A DNA stretch of 24,034 nt from positions 1-24,034 of the forward strand of contig JAVZMA010000022.1 in assembly GCA_038883475.1 (NCBI GenBank), written 5' to 3'. Position 1 is the stretch's first letter; every line of letters begins with the position of its first letter. Below, piece after piece: positions 6,910 through 13,656 of the stretch. Origin of the DNA: JAVZLH01 sp038883475 (GTDB lineage: Archaea > Thermoproteota > Bathyarchaeia > Bathyarchaeales > Bathycorpusculaceae). A program made the translations under genes and the position numbers. The notes beneath the pieces were generated by a model. The model made no database searches, had not been told where the DNA came from, and saw only the letters and a list, made by a program, of their open reading frames with translations.

Positions 6910-8079
6910 ATGAGTGCCTCTCAGGAACTTGAGAAAGCCGCCACAAACTACGCCCTAGAAGCGGTGCGTTTGGACAAGCAAGGAGCAAGGGGCATGGCTA
7001 TAACCATGTATCAAAAGGCGATAGAAACCCTCCTGCGGCTTGTTCAATTGTACCCCGAATACAGCCTAAACAAAGTCTACATACAAAGGGCAATAGCCTA
7101 CCAAGAAAGAATAAAGGTGCTGCAGGGATCTGTTGCCTCTTTCGAACCAAAAATAGACAATGCTAACAAAAATTTTGAAAGGGAAACCGCCACGCAAAGT
7201 GAAAAATCAAGTTATGAAGAGTTAATAGTAACAGAAAAACCAAACGTAAAGTGGGAAGAAGTCATAGGGCTTGAATCAGCAAAAAAGGCTGTAAAAGAAG
7301 CCATAGTCTATCCAGTTCAGAGACCAGACCTTTTCCCGCTGGGCTGGCCTAGGGGCATACTCTTGTTTGGTCCTCCTGGGTGTGGAAAGACTTTGTTGGC
7401 TGCTGCTGTTGCCACGGAGATAGATGCTACTTTTCTTTCTGTTGATGCAGCTTCTATAATGTCTAAGTGGCTTGGGGAAGCGGAGCAGAATGTTGCCAAA
7501 CTTTTTGGTTCAGTTAGAAAATCTGCCGCTGAAGGGAAGCCTGCAATAGTTTTTATTGACGAGCTGGATTCTCTCATGGGAAAACATTCCAATGAGGTTG
7601 GCGGGGAGGTTCGTGTCCGCAACCAGTTTTTGAAGGAGATGGACGGCATAGTCGATAAGGGGAAGAAGCTTCACGTTTACGTTATTGGAGCGACAAACAA
7701 GCCATGGGACTTAGATTGGGCTTTCATCAGAAGATTCCAGAAGAGAATTTTGGTGCCGCTCCCAGACCACCACACTCGCCTGATGATGTTCAAACTTTAC
7801 ACGAGCAACCTTCAACTCGCCCCAGACGTTGACCTTCACGAACTGGCAAGGCTTTCAGAAGGCTTCTCAGGAAGCGACATAAGAGATGTCTGCCAATCCG
7901 CCCACTTGAAGCTTATAGGAGAATTTTTCGAGTCTGGTCAAGCAACCAACAAAACAGCAAAACCGAGACCTCTCAGAATGGACGATTTCAGACAGATACT
8001 TGAAGAAAGGAAGCCAAGTGTTTCCCTTGACATGCTAGCTCTATACAACAGGTGGTTTGAAGCTTTCAAGGCTCTCTAA
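6910..8079 (+). CDS. cdvC: CdvC, Vps4-type AAA+ ATPase
   Basis: This protein has 389 residues, starting at ATG 6910 behind GGTGA (6901-6905). The in-frame TTG at 6898 overlaps cdvB and would only add MGEN. Residues 1-75 form the MIT domain of three helices (ELEKAATNYALEAVRLDKQG...AITMYQKAIETLLRLV), which binds MIM2 tails of ESCRT-III. After a ~40-residue linker comes the AAA+ module with Walker A GPPGCGKT (~154-161), Walker B VFIDELD (~214-220), the NQFLKEMDG segment, sensor 1 GATNKP and an arginine-finger region (FIRRFQKR). Vps4-type ATPases disassemble and remodel ESCRT-III polymers during membrane scission. The gene starts 5 bp after the cdvB stop and closes the operon. Confidence 0.96.
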   Translation: MSASQELEKAATNYALEAVRLDKQGARGMAITMYQKAIETLLRLVQLYPEYSLNKVYIQRAIAYQERIKVLQGSVASFEPKIDNANKNFERETATQSEKSSYEELIVTEKPNVKWEEVIGLESAKKAVKEAIVYPVQRPDLFPLGWPRGILLFGPPGCGKTLLAAAVATEIDATFLSVDAASIMSKWLGEAEQNVAKLFGSVRKSAAEGKPAIVFIDELDSLMGKHSNEVGGEVRVRNQFLKEMDGIVDKGKKLHVYVIGATNKPWDLDWAFIRRFQKRILVPLPDHHTRLMMFKLYTSNLQLAPDVDLHELARLSEGFSGSDIRDVCQSAHLKLIGEFFESGQATNKTAKPRPLRMDDFRQILEERKPSVSLDMLALYNRWFEAFKAL

Positions 8080-8081
8080 AA

Positions 8082-8173
8082 CTGGGTGGAAAGGTTTGGA
8101 GAAACATGTTTTATTTTTTGGAAACTCTCCTTTCTCCCCCCTCAAAACAGTATCTCCAAACCCCACAAACCCA
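8082..8173. terminator. Imperfect inverted repeat between convergent cdvC and mobB
   Basis: The outer arms are CTGGGT (8082-8087)/ACCCAG (8168-8173). The inner arms, GGTTTGGAGA (8093-8102)/TCTCCAAACC (8153-8162), are perfect over 10 bp. The loop contains a T-rich run (TTTTATTTTTT, 8109-8119) and the palindrome AAACATGTTT (8102-8111). Lying between two converging genes, it is best read as a bidirectional terminator or a stabilising 3' structure. A small degenerate mobile element is possible, but no clear target duplication is visible. Confidence 0.45.
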
Positions 8174-8188
8174 GAATAAAACCATTCC

Positions 8189-8716
8189 TTAATCCTTTTT
8201 TAAGAAAGCCTCAACAATACTCACGATTTTTTCTGGATTTTTCGACAAATCTACACATGGAATTTCTAAATCTAACTTCTCGATTGGACGGATGCTTATG
8301 AAAGCCAGAATTGGTTTAAAGTATTTTGCGGCTTCGTAGGCTTCTTCCTCAGCTTTCACAACTACAATTTTTGGTATGCTCCTCTTTTTGCCTACGAGGT
8401 TTCTGAATCCTTCAAGGAAAATCACGTCGTTTTCTCCACACTTTTTAATAATACTCTTCAGTTGCATGTCTTTTTCATCAACCTTCTCTATTGTGGCTAT
8501 TTCTTTAGAGGCTACACTGACAATTGTTTTTGCTCCAGACTGAGCGAACCTCCAAGTATCCTTTCCCTCCGTGTCTATGGTAAAGTTAGGTTCGGAAATA
8601 TGTTTGACTGCAGCAACTTTGTAGCCTAGACGTGTTAATCCTTTTGTGAGAACTTCTATTGTTGTTGTCTTGCCTGAACTCTTACTTCCAAATATAGCGA
8701 TTGTTTTTATTTTCAA
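8189..8716 (-). CDS. mobB: MobB, molybdopterin cofactor GTP-binding protein
   Basis: This 175-residue P-loop protein begins KIKTIAIFGSKSSGKTTTIE, with the Walker A at residues 10-18. It then has VAAVKHISEPNFTIDTEGKDT (given as two joined pieces) and DTWRFAQSGA, the typical MobB block, followed by DVIFLEGFRN (Walker B-like) and IPKIVVV. MobB aids the last step of pterin dinucleotide cofactor synthesis or its transfer, in the cytosol. The likely client in this window is the formyl-methanofuran dehydrogenase FwdB/FwdD. The start is TTG 8714-8716, with AGAGG about 7-8 nt upstream. It follows a winged-helix regulator gene by 15 bp, so the two probably form one transcript. Confidence 0.9.
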   Translation of the reverse strand: MKIKTIAIFGSKSSGKTTTIEVLTKGLTRLGYKVAAVKHISEPNFTIDTEGKDTWRFAQSGAKTIVSVASKEIATIEKVDEKDMQLKSIIKKCGENDVIFLEGFRNLVGKKRSIPKIVVVKAEEEAYEAAKYFKPILAFISIRPIEKLDLEIPCVDLSKNPEKIVSIVEAFLKKD

Positions 8717-8731
8717 TTATTGTGCCTCTGT

Positions 8732-9211
8732 TTACGCTATTTCTTCCGTGAAGATTTTTTCTAACACTTTTTTGTCTACATTAAGCCTTTTCGAGAGGTC
8801 TTTAACCCACTTAATATACTTTCTGAAAATGTTTTGAAGTATCTCAGCCTTCTCTTCATTCGACAAGTCTTTTTCCTCCGCCAACAACAGAGCAAACCAT
8901 CTACCCGTGTCTGAAAGCTGATAAGCCTTAACCCACGTTGTTCGCCCCTCCTTCTCTATTTTCTCCATGGCTTCCACCAAAATTCCAAGCATGGTTAAAG
9001 ACTTTAGAGTTTCAATTATCGTCTTGTTTGAGTAGGCAAGCTTCCTAACAAGATCTTTTTGGTAGATTTTATTTGAAATTCCTTGGGCAAGCGAAAATTT
9101 CAGTATGTCAACTGCGGCTTTTGAGCCGAATATTGCGCTTAATATTTTGCTCTTCTGTTCTGAAGGAAGAAAAACTACATAGGGATGTAAATATTCACTC
9201 AAACCGCTCAC
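8732..9211 (-). CDS. Winged-helix transcriptional regulator
   Basis: This 159-residue cytosolic protein has a helix-turn-helix of the ArsR/MarR-like winged type at residues about 22-100: SKILSAIFGSKAAVDILKFSL, then YQKDLVRKLAYSNKTIIETLKS (recognition region), LTMLGILVEAM, and the wing ending in AYQLSDTGRWFALLL. A charged helical C-terminus (about 110-159) could mediate dimerisation. There is no metal-binding cysteine cluster. The start is GTG 9209-9211 with little SD. An A/T box on the minus strand (about 9238-9246) would start transcription only a few bases before the GTG, so the message is probably leaderless. It is cotranscribed with mobB and divergent from the nucleotidyltransferase genes; its target is unknown. 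Confidence 0.75.
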   Translation of the reverse strand: MSGLSEYLHPYVVFLPSEQKSKILSAIFGSKAAVDILKFSLAQGISNKIYQKDLVRKLAYSNKTIIETLKSLTMLGILVEAMEKIEKEGRTTWVKAYQLSDTGRWFALLLAEEKDLSNEEKAEILQNIFRKYIKWVKDLSKRLNVDKKVLEKIFTEEIA

Positions 9212-9330
9212 TTACAAATGCTCTATTCTCGGCGTAGAATTTTAAGCCTTATGGTTTTTCAACGGCAATAGGTTTTTTAACATCACAAATCTTCACTCTA
9301 TCGCGGTGTTCCAAGACGAATCTAAAACAG

Positions 9331-10341
9331 TGGGTTCCAGCAGACGGCGACACCTTCATAACAAAAGAGGGTTTCATATTCAACGTTTTCGGATACGAGC
9401 ACCCAGAAAACCGCGTTTTTGCATTTCTAAAATATATTCCATCAAGTTTTAAGTCGCTTTTCCAAATAGATTACCTTGAAAGAACATGGAATTTAGGGCG
9501 ATTAAGACTTTTCCGTGCAGAGAAACTTTACACCGCGCAAAATTATCAGAGGTTTATTGAAACTTTCAAGAAAAACTTTCCAAACTTCGTTTATTTTTGT
9601 CCTTTTAGAGAAAAAGAGGTGATTAGCACACCCTTAAACTCCATTAAAGAGGTTTACGTTCCAAGGGAATGCCTAAAGCTCATCGCCAAACGCAAGCGCA
9701 AGGACGGTTTGCAGAAGTTGGCTTTGGAATTCATTAATTTGCTTTCCAGCGAATCAAACATCCCGCTTGAAGATTTTGGGGTTCACGGTTCCATTGCCTT
9801 AAACATGCACACAATCGAGTCTGACATTGACTTAGTTGTTTATGGCTCGCGTAACTTCCGAAAACTAGAACAAACCATACAGAAGCTTGTTGAAGCTGGC
9901 ATGTTAAGCTACGTCTTCAATAATCGTTTGGACGCCGCAAGAAAATACAAGGGACGTTTTAAAGGCAAGATTTTCATGTATAATGCTGTCCGCAAACCAG
10001 AAGAAATCAACTCCAAGTACGGTGTTTACAGGTTTAGGCCGCTTAAGCCTGTTAAGTTTAGTTGTAGGGTTAAGGATGACAGCGAAGCCATGTTTCGCCC
10101 AGCAATTTACAAAATTGAAGGTTACACGCCTTCCAGTCAGTCCTCAAGCTTGTCCAGAGAGGAGACTCCAGAAGCAGTGGTTTCGATGATTGGATGCTAC
10201 AGAAATGTTGCAAAGAAAGATGATAAAATTGGTGTTTCGGGCGTGCTTGAGCGTGTGGAAAACGTTGAAACAGGTGAAAGCCACTATCAAGTTGTTGTGG
10301 GGACAGGAGTAAACGAGGAAGAATACATTTGGCTTGTCTAA
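9331..10341 (+). CDS. Nucleotidyltransferase-fold protein, paralogue 1 (start lost or frameshifted)
   Basis: The longest frame with a canonical start begins at GTG 9619, but the same frame is open from 9238 and encodes a domain clearly like that of the neighbouring paralogues (ADGDTFITKEGFIFNVFGYEHP against DAIVTKEGLIFRVFGYTHPP, compared in pieces). From 9331 the protein has 336 residues, like the other two copies. No in-frame ATG, GTG or TTG exists before 9619; one G fewer in GGG 9332-9334 would bring GTG 9330 into frame. The middle domain has the pol-beta-type motif HGS...SDIDLVVYG (about 151-167). The third acidic position (IFMYNAV) is not acidic. The C-terminal part (DDSEAMFRPAIYKIE, then GVLERVE) looks like a beta-rich domain. 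Probably COG2413-like; function unknown. Confidence 0.65.
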   Translation, partial: WVPADGDTFITKEGFIFNVFGYEHPENRVFAFLKYIPSSFKSLFQIDYLERTWNLGRLRLFRAEKLYTAQNYQRFIETFKKNFPNFVYFCPFREKEVISTPLNSIKEVYVPRECLKLIAKRKRKDGLQKLALEFINLLSSESNIPLEDFGVHGSIALNMHTIESDIDLVVYGSRNFRKLEQTIQKLVEAGMLSYVFNNRLDAARKYKGRFKGKIFMYNAVRKPEEINSKYGVYRFRPLKPVKFSCRVKDDSEAMFRPAIYKIEGYTPSSQSSSLSREETPEAVVSMIGCYRNVAKKDDKIGVSGVLERVENVETGESHYQVVVGTGVNEEEYIWLV

Positions 10342-11405
10342 GGCTTAGAGACCGCGACGCAATAGTCACAAAGGAAGGCTTAATCTTTCGAGTTTTCGGC
10401 TACACCCACCCGCCTGAGGGTTACGTCTGCGACGCTGAATACGCGCCAGCAGAAATATTCCAATCAACAAACCCGAAAGCCTTCAGAACAGACGGCGAAC
10501 ATGTTTTTTACAAGTTTTACGAGGATGAAGGCTGGAAGTTTATTGAAAAGAATTATCCCCAACACATGATTTTCCACAAACCATTAAGTAGGAAGGTTGT
10601 GGGCGTTAAATGCTCTAACATTGCGGAAGTGCGAAAGCCAGAAGAGAAGCTTAAACGACTTTTTGAAAAAGAGCAAAAAGATGAGCTACTGGCTTCTACA
10701 CGAAAAGTTCTTGAAATTGTAAATGAGTGCGTTGGCTTGTCTTTGGAGAACTTCGGCGTTTTCGGCTCTCTACTGCATGGCTTTTATCACCCGAAATACT
10801 CCGACATAGACTTGATTGTTTATGGAAGGCAAAACATAACGAAGATACGCGAAACTCTGCAAGAACTATATCAAAACAGCAGTTCCCCATTAAAAAACGA
10901 GTTTGAAAGCGACGAGCCAATTAGGGGGAAGACTTGGCGTTTCAAAAACATAAGCCCAAAAGAATATGTTTGGCACCAGCAAAGAAAAACCATTTACGCA
11001 GTTTTCCACGACAAACTTTCAAAAAGAACCATAAAGGTCGAGTTTGAACCCGTTAAGGAATGGAATGAAATCCAAAACGAATACAAGAGCATTAAAAAAG
11101 TTACTTGGAAGGGATGGGTCAAAGCCTTAGCACGTGTTAAAAGTGATTTGGAATGTCCTTTCATGCCCTCAGTTTATCAGATAGAGGTTCTGGAGTTTTT
11201 GGAAAGCCCAAAAGTAGGCAACATTGAACGGGTCGTTTCTTATCTTGAAGAGTTTAGGATGCAAGCGTGGAAAGACGAAAAGGTCTATGTGGAAGGCAAC
11301 CTTGAAGAAGTAGAAACCTCACACGGAAGTTTCCATCAAATAACACTAACTTATGGACCAAGATACTACGAGCAGGTTATTAAAAGCCTAAATGTAACAA
11401 AATAA
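10329..11405 (+). CDS. Nucleotidyltransferase-fold protein, paralogue 2
   Basis: This 358-residue protein starts at TTG 10329, which overlaps the end of paralogue 1 by 13 bp behind GAGGAAG (10315-10321), so translation is probably coupled. Residues 1-90 form the shared N-terminal domain (RDAIVTKEGLIFRVFGYTHP). Residues about 110-245 form a minimal pol-beta nucleotidyltransferase domain with FGS (144-146), SDIDLIVYG (about 157-165) and a plausible third carboxylate in TIKVEFEPVKEW. A C-terminal beta-rich domain follows (CPFMPSVYQIE, then VYVEGNLEEVET). It is the only copy of the three with all three acidic positions. The family (COG2413-like predicted nucleotidyltransferases) is known in archaea, but its substrate is not known to me; RNA or protein nucleotidylation are options. 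Confidence 0.8.
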   Translation: MACLRLRDRDAIVTKEGLIFRVFGYTHPPEGYVCDAEYAPAEIFQSTNPKAFRTDGEHVFYKFYEDEGWKFIEKNYPQHMIFHKPLSRKVVGVKCSNIAEVRKPEEKLKRLFEKEQKDELLASTRKVLEIVNECVGLSLENFGVFGSLLHGFYHPKYSDIDLIVYGRQNITKIRETLQELYQNSSSPLKNEFESDEPIRGKTWRFKNISPKEYVWHQQRKTIYAVFHDKLSKRTIKVEFEPVKEWNEIQNEYKSIKKVTWKGWVKALARVKSDLECPFMPSVYQIEVLEFLESPKVGNIERVVSYLEEFRMQAWKDEKVYVEGNLEEVETSHGSFHQITLTYGPRYYEQVIKSLNVTK

Positions 11406-11420
11406 TAGTGGAGATGTTTC

Positions 11421-11810
11421 ATGTCATCCCATTACCTAAAATGTGTTGTTAAAGGCTCTTTCGAAAACGTTTTCGAAGTCTTAAGCAAAGCCTTCGGTAA
11501 TGTCTATGCCAAAAAGTTTGGCGAAAGCCGTGAACCATCCAAAGGAATTATTTTAGGCGAGGAATACTTCTTCAGAGTTAATAGCGATGTTGCAGTTTTA
11601 ATCATTCTGGAAGAGCGTTCAGTTGAGGAGACAGAAATCGAAATTATTTCGTGTGCTGGTGGAGCAGGGCTTGCTCGGGTTTCCTACAGTGCCCATTCCG
11701 CTTATACCCATAAAGTTAAAGACTTTTTAATAGATTCGGGTTTCAAAGTCGATGTGAAAGAAGAGATTCCTTATTTCACAGGTTTCAGTTATCGTTTGAG
11801 AACCATGTAG
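11421..11810 (+). CDS. Small unknown protein downstream of the nucleotidyltransferases
   Basis: This is a 129-residue soluble protein that I do not recognise with confidence. It begins SSHYLKCVVKGSFENVFEVLSKAF (strand-helix pattern, quoted as two runs), continues with beta-strands (AVLIILEERSVEETEIEIISC), a glycine turn (AGGAGLARVS), and a C-terminal helix and strand (VKDFLIDSGFKVDVKEE). The layout faintly recalls DUF6054-type small proteins, from memory and unverified. GGAG (11410-11413) lies 7 nt before the ATG and 15 bp separate it from paralogue 2, so the genes are likely cotranscribed. Its last 22 bp overlap the end of the convergent paralogue 3 gene. Confidence 0.65.
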   Translation: MSSHYLKCVVKGSFENVFEVLSKAFGNVYAKKFGESREPSKGIILGEEYFFRVNSDVAVLIILEERSVEETEIEIISCAGGAGLARVSYSAHSAYTHKVKDFLIDSGFKVDVKEEIPYFTGFSYRLRTM

Positions 11811-12805
11811 TCTGAGGTTTTCCCGCCTAAAAGAAGCCTATAATACTCTTGATTTTTTCTGCAATCAATGACGCGTTCAATTTTTCCCTGTGCAACTACG
11901 GCTTCGCTGCACCTTGCTTGTTCACAGAATCTTCCTCTGAAAGAGCTTATTTCCCTTATTGGCTGAAGCTTTGGTCCGTCAACAATTTTTACGTCTTCAA
12001 TTTTGTATGTGCACGGCGTGAATATTGCTTCAGAATCATCTACAACCGTAGCCTCAATCTTTGCGTAGCCACAATTTTTGTAGCAGAAATCGCCGTACTT
12101 CTCGCCTATCTCATTCCAGTCTTTTACAAGGCGTATAAAATAGTCTCTTTCCATGAATTTGCCCTGCAAAACCTTCCTAGATTCAACTGCAACAAAATCC
12201 TCGAAGCTCATCACGGTGTCCTTCGAACGGAAATCGAACAAAACGCGCAAATCCGCTTTTTCATAGGGTTTGAAAGGAGTCTCTTGGGTCTTCAAAAGTT
12301 CACGCAAAGCCGCATAAACTTTCCGACAATTTTCAGAACCATAAATAACAGGGTCAATGTCTGAGTTGGGCGTGTGTAACTTAACCAAAAGTGAGCCTGA
12401 AATCCCCATACCGCTCCAAGGCACTTTTGCATATTTCCTCAAGACTTTGAAAAGCTCTAGAGCTACATTTTCTAGTTCATCTAAGCTTTGGCTGCTCCTT
12501 AACTCTTTTAAACATTCAATTGGGTTGTAATGATGCTTCACATTGTCTATTGGGACTTCGCAAAGCGTTTCGTCAAAAACATCATCATGAACGATGTAGT
12601 TAGGGTGATTTTGCTCTAGAAACTTAAAGCGTTCCGACAAGCTGTAAACTTTTTTATAACCCATGTCTTTAACACGGCGATTCCCTTTAAAATCTGGAAT
12701 AAAACGTGGAAAAGCAATCACTTTATCTGGAGGGTGAACTAGTCCCTTCACATCGAACATAACTTCATTTAAATCTCTTATAACGTCTCCTTCTCTTGCC
12801 CTCAT
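11789..12805 (-). CDS. Nucleotidyltransferase-fold protein, paralogue 3
   Basis: This 338-residue protein has the same three-part layout as the two plus-strand copies: N-terminal domain (GDVIRDLNEVMFDVKGLVHP), nucleotidyltransferase domain (ISGSLLVKLHTP, then NSDIDPVIYG at about 148-156), and a C-terminal part (DDSEAIFTPCTYKIED, VVAQGKIERV). The DxD pair is kept, but the usual leucine after it is proline, and the third acidic position (YFIRLVKDW) is not acidic, so catalysis is doubtful. The ATG at 12803-12805 overlaps the TGA of the upstream membrane-protein gene (ATGA), so the two are translationally coupled. Paralogy with the neighbours suggests local duplication followed by strong divergence; the protein may act as a regulator or partner. 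Confidence 0.75.
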   Translation of the reverse strand: MRAREGDVIRDLNEVMFDVKGLVHPPDKVIAFPRFIPDFKGNRRVKDMGYKKVYSLSERFKFLEQNHPNYIVHDDVFDETLCEVPIDNVKHHYNPIECLKELRSSQSLDELENVALELFKVLRKYAKVPWSGMGISGSLLVKLHTPNSDIDPVIYGSENCRKVYAALRELLKTQETPFKPYEKADLRVLFDFRSKDTVMSFEDFVAVESRKVLQGKFMERDYFIRLVKDWNEIGEKYGDFCYKNCGYAKIEATVVDDSEAIFTPCTYKIEDVKIVDGPKLQPIREISSFRGRFCEQARCSEAVVAQGKIERVIDCRKNQEYYRLLLGGKTSDYMVLKR

Positions 12806-13566
12806 TGGCTACCTTCTTGTGCGTTTTGCTCCAAAGAGTCTATTGCGATTGTTCGTATATTAGTTCTTTTTAGGGCTAGAAGTACTGCTGTGCCAATTAT
12901 CGCGCCTGCAAGGCTGTTCAGAGAGTCAGCGATGGCATAATAAACCGTCATTGGTGCCCAATACATGTACATTCCTTCTGTTCCCCATCCTAAAACCCAC
13001 ACGGCATTATTGTTGCTAACCGCAACTTCTCCACCTATTCGTGCTATCCATGCAAGGCACCATAAAGCTATTGCCAATTTGGTTGGATTATCTCTGGCAA
13101 TTATGGAATTTACAATCCACTTCCTAATAGGCGGCACGACAATAAAGATGGCAACAGGCACAAATTGCCATGTTATTATGGGCATTGCTTGATACCATGC
13201 AAACGGATGTGCAAACCACACAACCATTTGCACAATGAAAATCAATAATGCTTCTTTCCATCTTTTAAACAATACAAGTCCGCCCATTAAAGCAGACATT
13301 GTCGGACCTAGAAAGGTCAACAAGCCCATGTTTGTTGCTGGATTTACATATGGGACAAGCCATCCGAAAATAAAGCCCGAAATTGTGCCCCAAAATGGAC
13401 CCAGTAATGGAGCCGTTAAGGATGAGAATATAATGCCTGACAACGTTATCACAGCGGGGGTTCCTAAGATTGGGTAGGTGGGTATTAAGGCGAGTGCAAG
13501 CATTAAGGCAGTCCATACGCCCGTTAACGCCAAAAACAACGAGTTAGTAACATATTTTTTAGCCAT
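12802..13566 (-). CDS. ECF-transporter S-component-like membrane protein
   Basis: This 254-residue integral membrane protein has about six hydrophobic segments. The start NSLFLALTGVWTALMLALALIP, then TPAVITLSGIIFSSLTAPLLG and PFWGTISGFIFGWLV, resembles substrate-binding S components of energy-coupling-factor vitamin transporters, with small-residue-rich helices and a GPxxGxxxGF-type turn. No ATPase or T component lies beside it, so it would share a distant ECF module, or it may be a different small transporter. The ligand is unknown. The C-terminal tail is polar (LEQNAQEGSQ). The start is ATG 13564-13566. It overlaps the nucleotidyltransferase paralogue 3 by 4 bp and is divergent from the CitG-like gene across a palindrome. 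Confidence 0.65.
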   Translation of the reverse strand: MAKKYVTNSLFLALTGVWTALMLALALIPTYPILGTPAVITLSGIIFSSLTAPLLGPFWGTISGFIFGWLVPYVNPATNMGLLTFLGPTMSALMGGLVLFKRWKEALLIFIVQMVVWFAHPFAWYQAMPIITWQFVPVAIFIVVPPIRKWIVNSIIARDNPTKLAIALWCLAWIARIGGEVAVSNNNAVWVLGWGTEGMYMYWAPMTVYYAIADSLNSLAGAIIGTAVLLALKRTNIRTIAIDSLEQNAQEGSQ

Positions 13567-13600
13567 TGTAAACCAACCATGTTGTAATTTTGTTCATTGC

Positions 13601-13618
13601 TGTGTAATTTTTTACACA
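13601..13618. promoter_or_regulatory. Palindromic operator between the transporter and CitG-like genes
   Basis: TGTGTAATTTTTTACACA has 7-bp perfect arms around TTTT. It lies just upstream of an A/T box (ATTAATAAGG, 13621-13630) suited to the CitG-like gene, in the 90-bp divergent gap, so a bound regulator could control both directions. Part of it recurs nearby as ATGTTGTAA (13579-13587) facing TTACACAACAT (13612-13622). Confidence 0.5.
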
Positions 13619-13656
13619 ACATTAATAAGGCTTTCCGTCAAAACTAATAACAAAGG

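Noticed and set aside
8086..8301. Plus-strand ORF after cdvC
   Set aside because: It runs through the inverted repeat and antisense to mobB, and has low-complexity composition with no start signal.
11849..12364. 171-codon plus-strand ORF
   Set aside because: It is antisense to nucleotidyltransferase paralogue 3, whose family motifs are clear. The ORF's product has no recognisable features.
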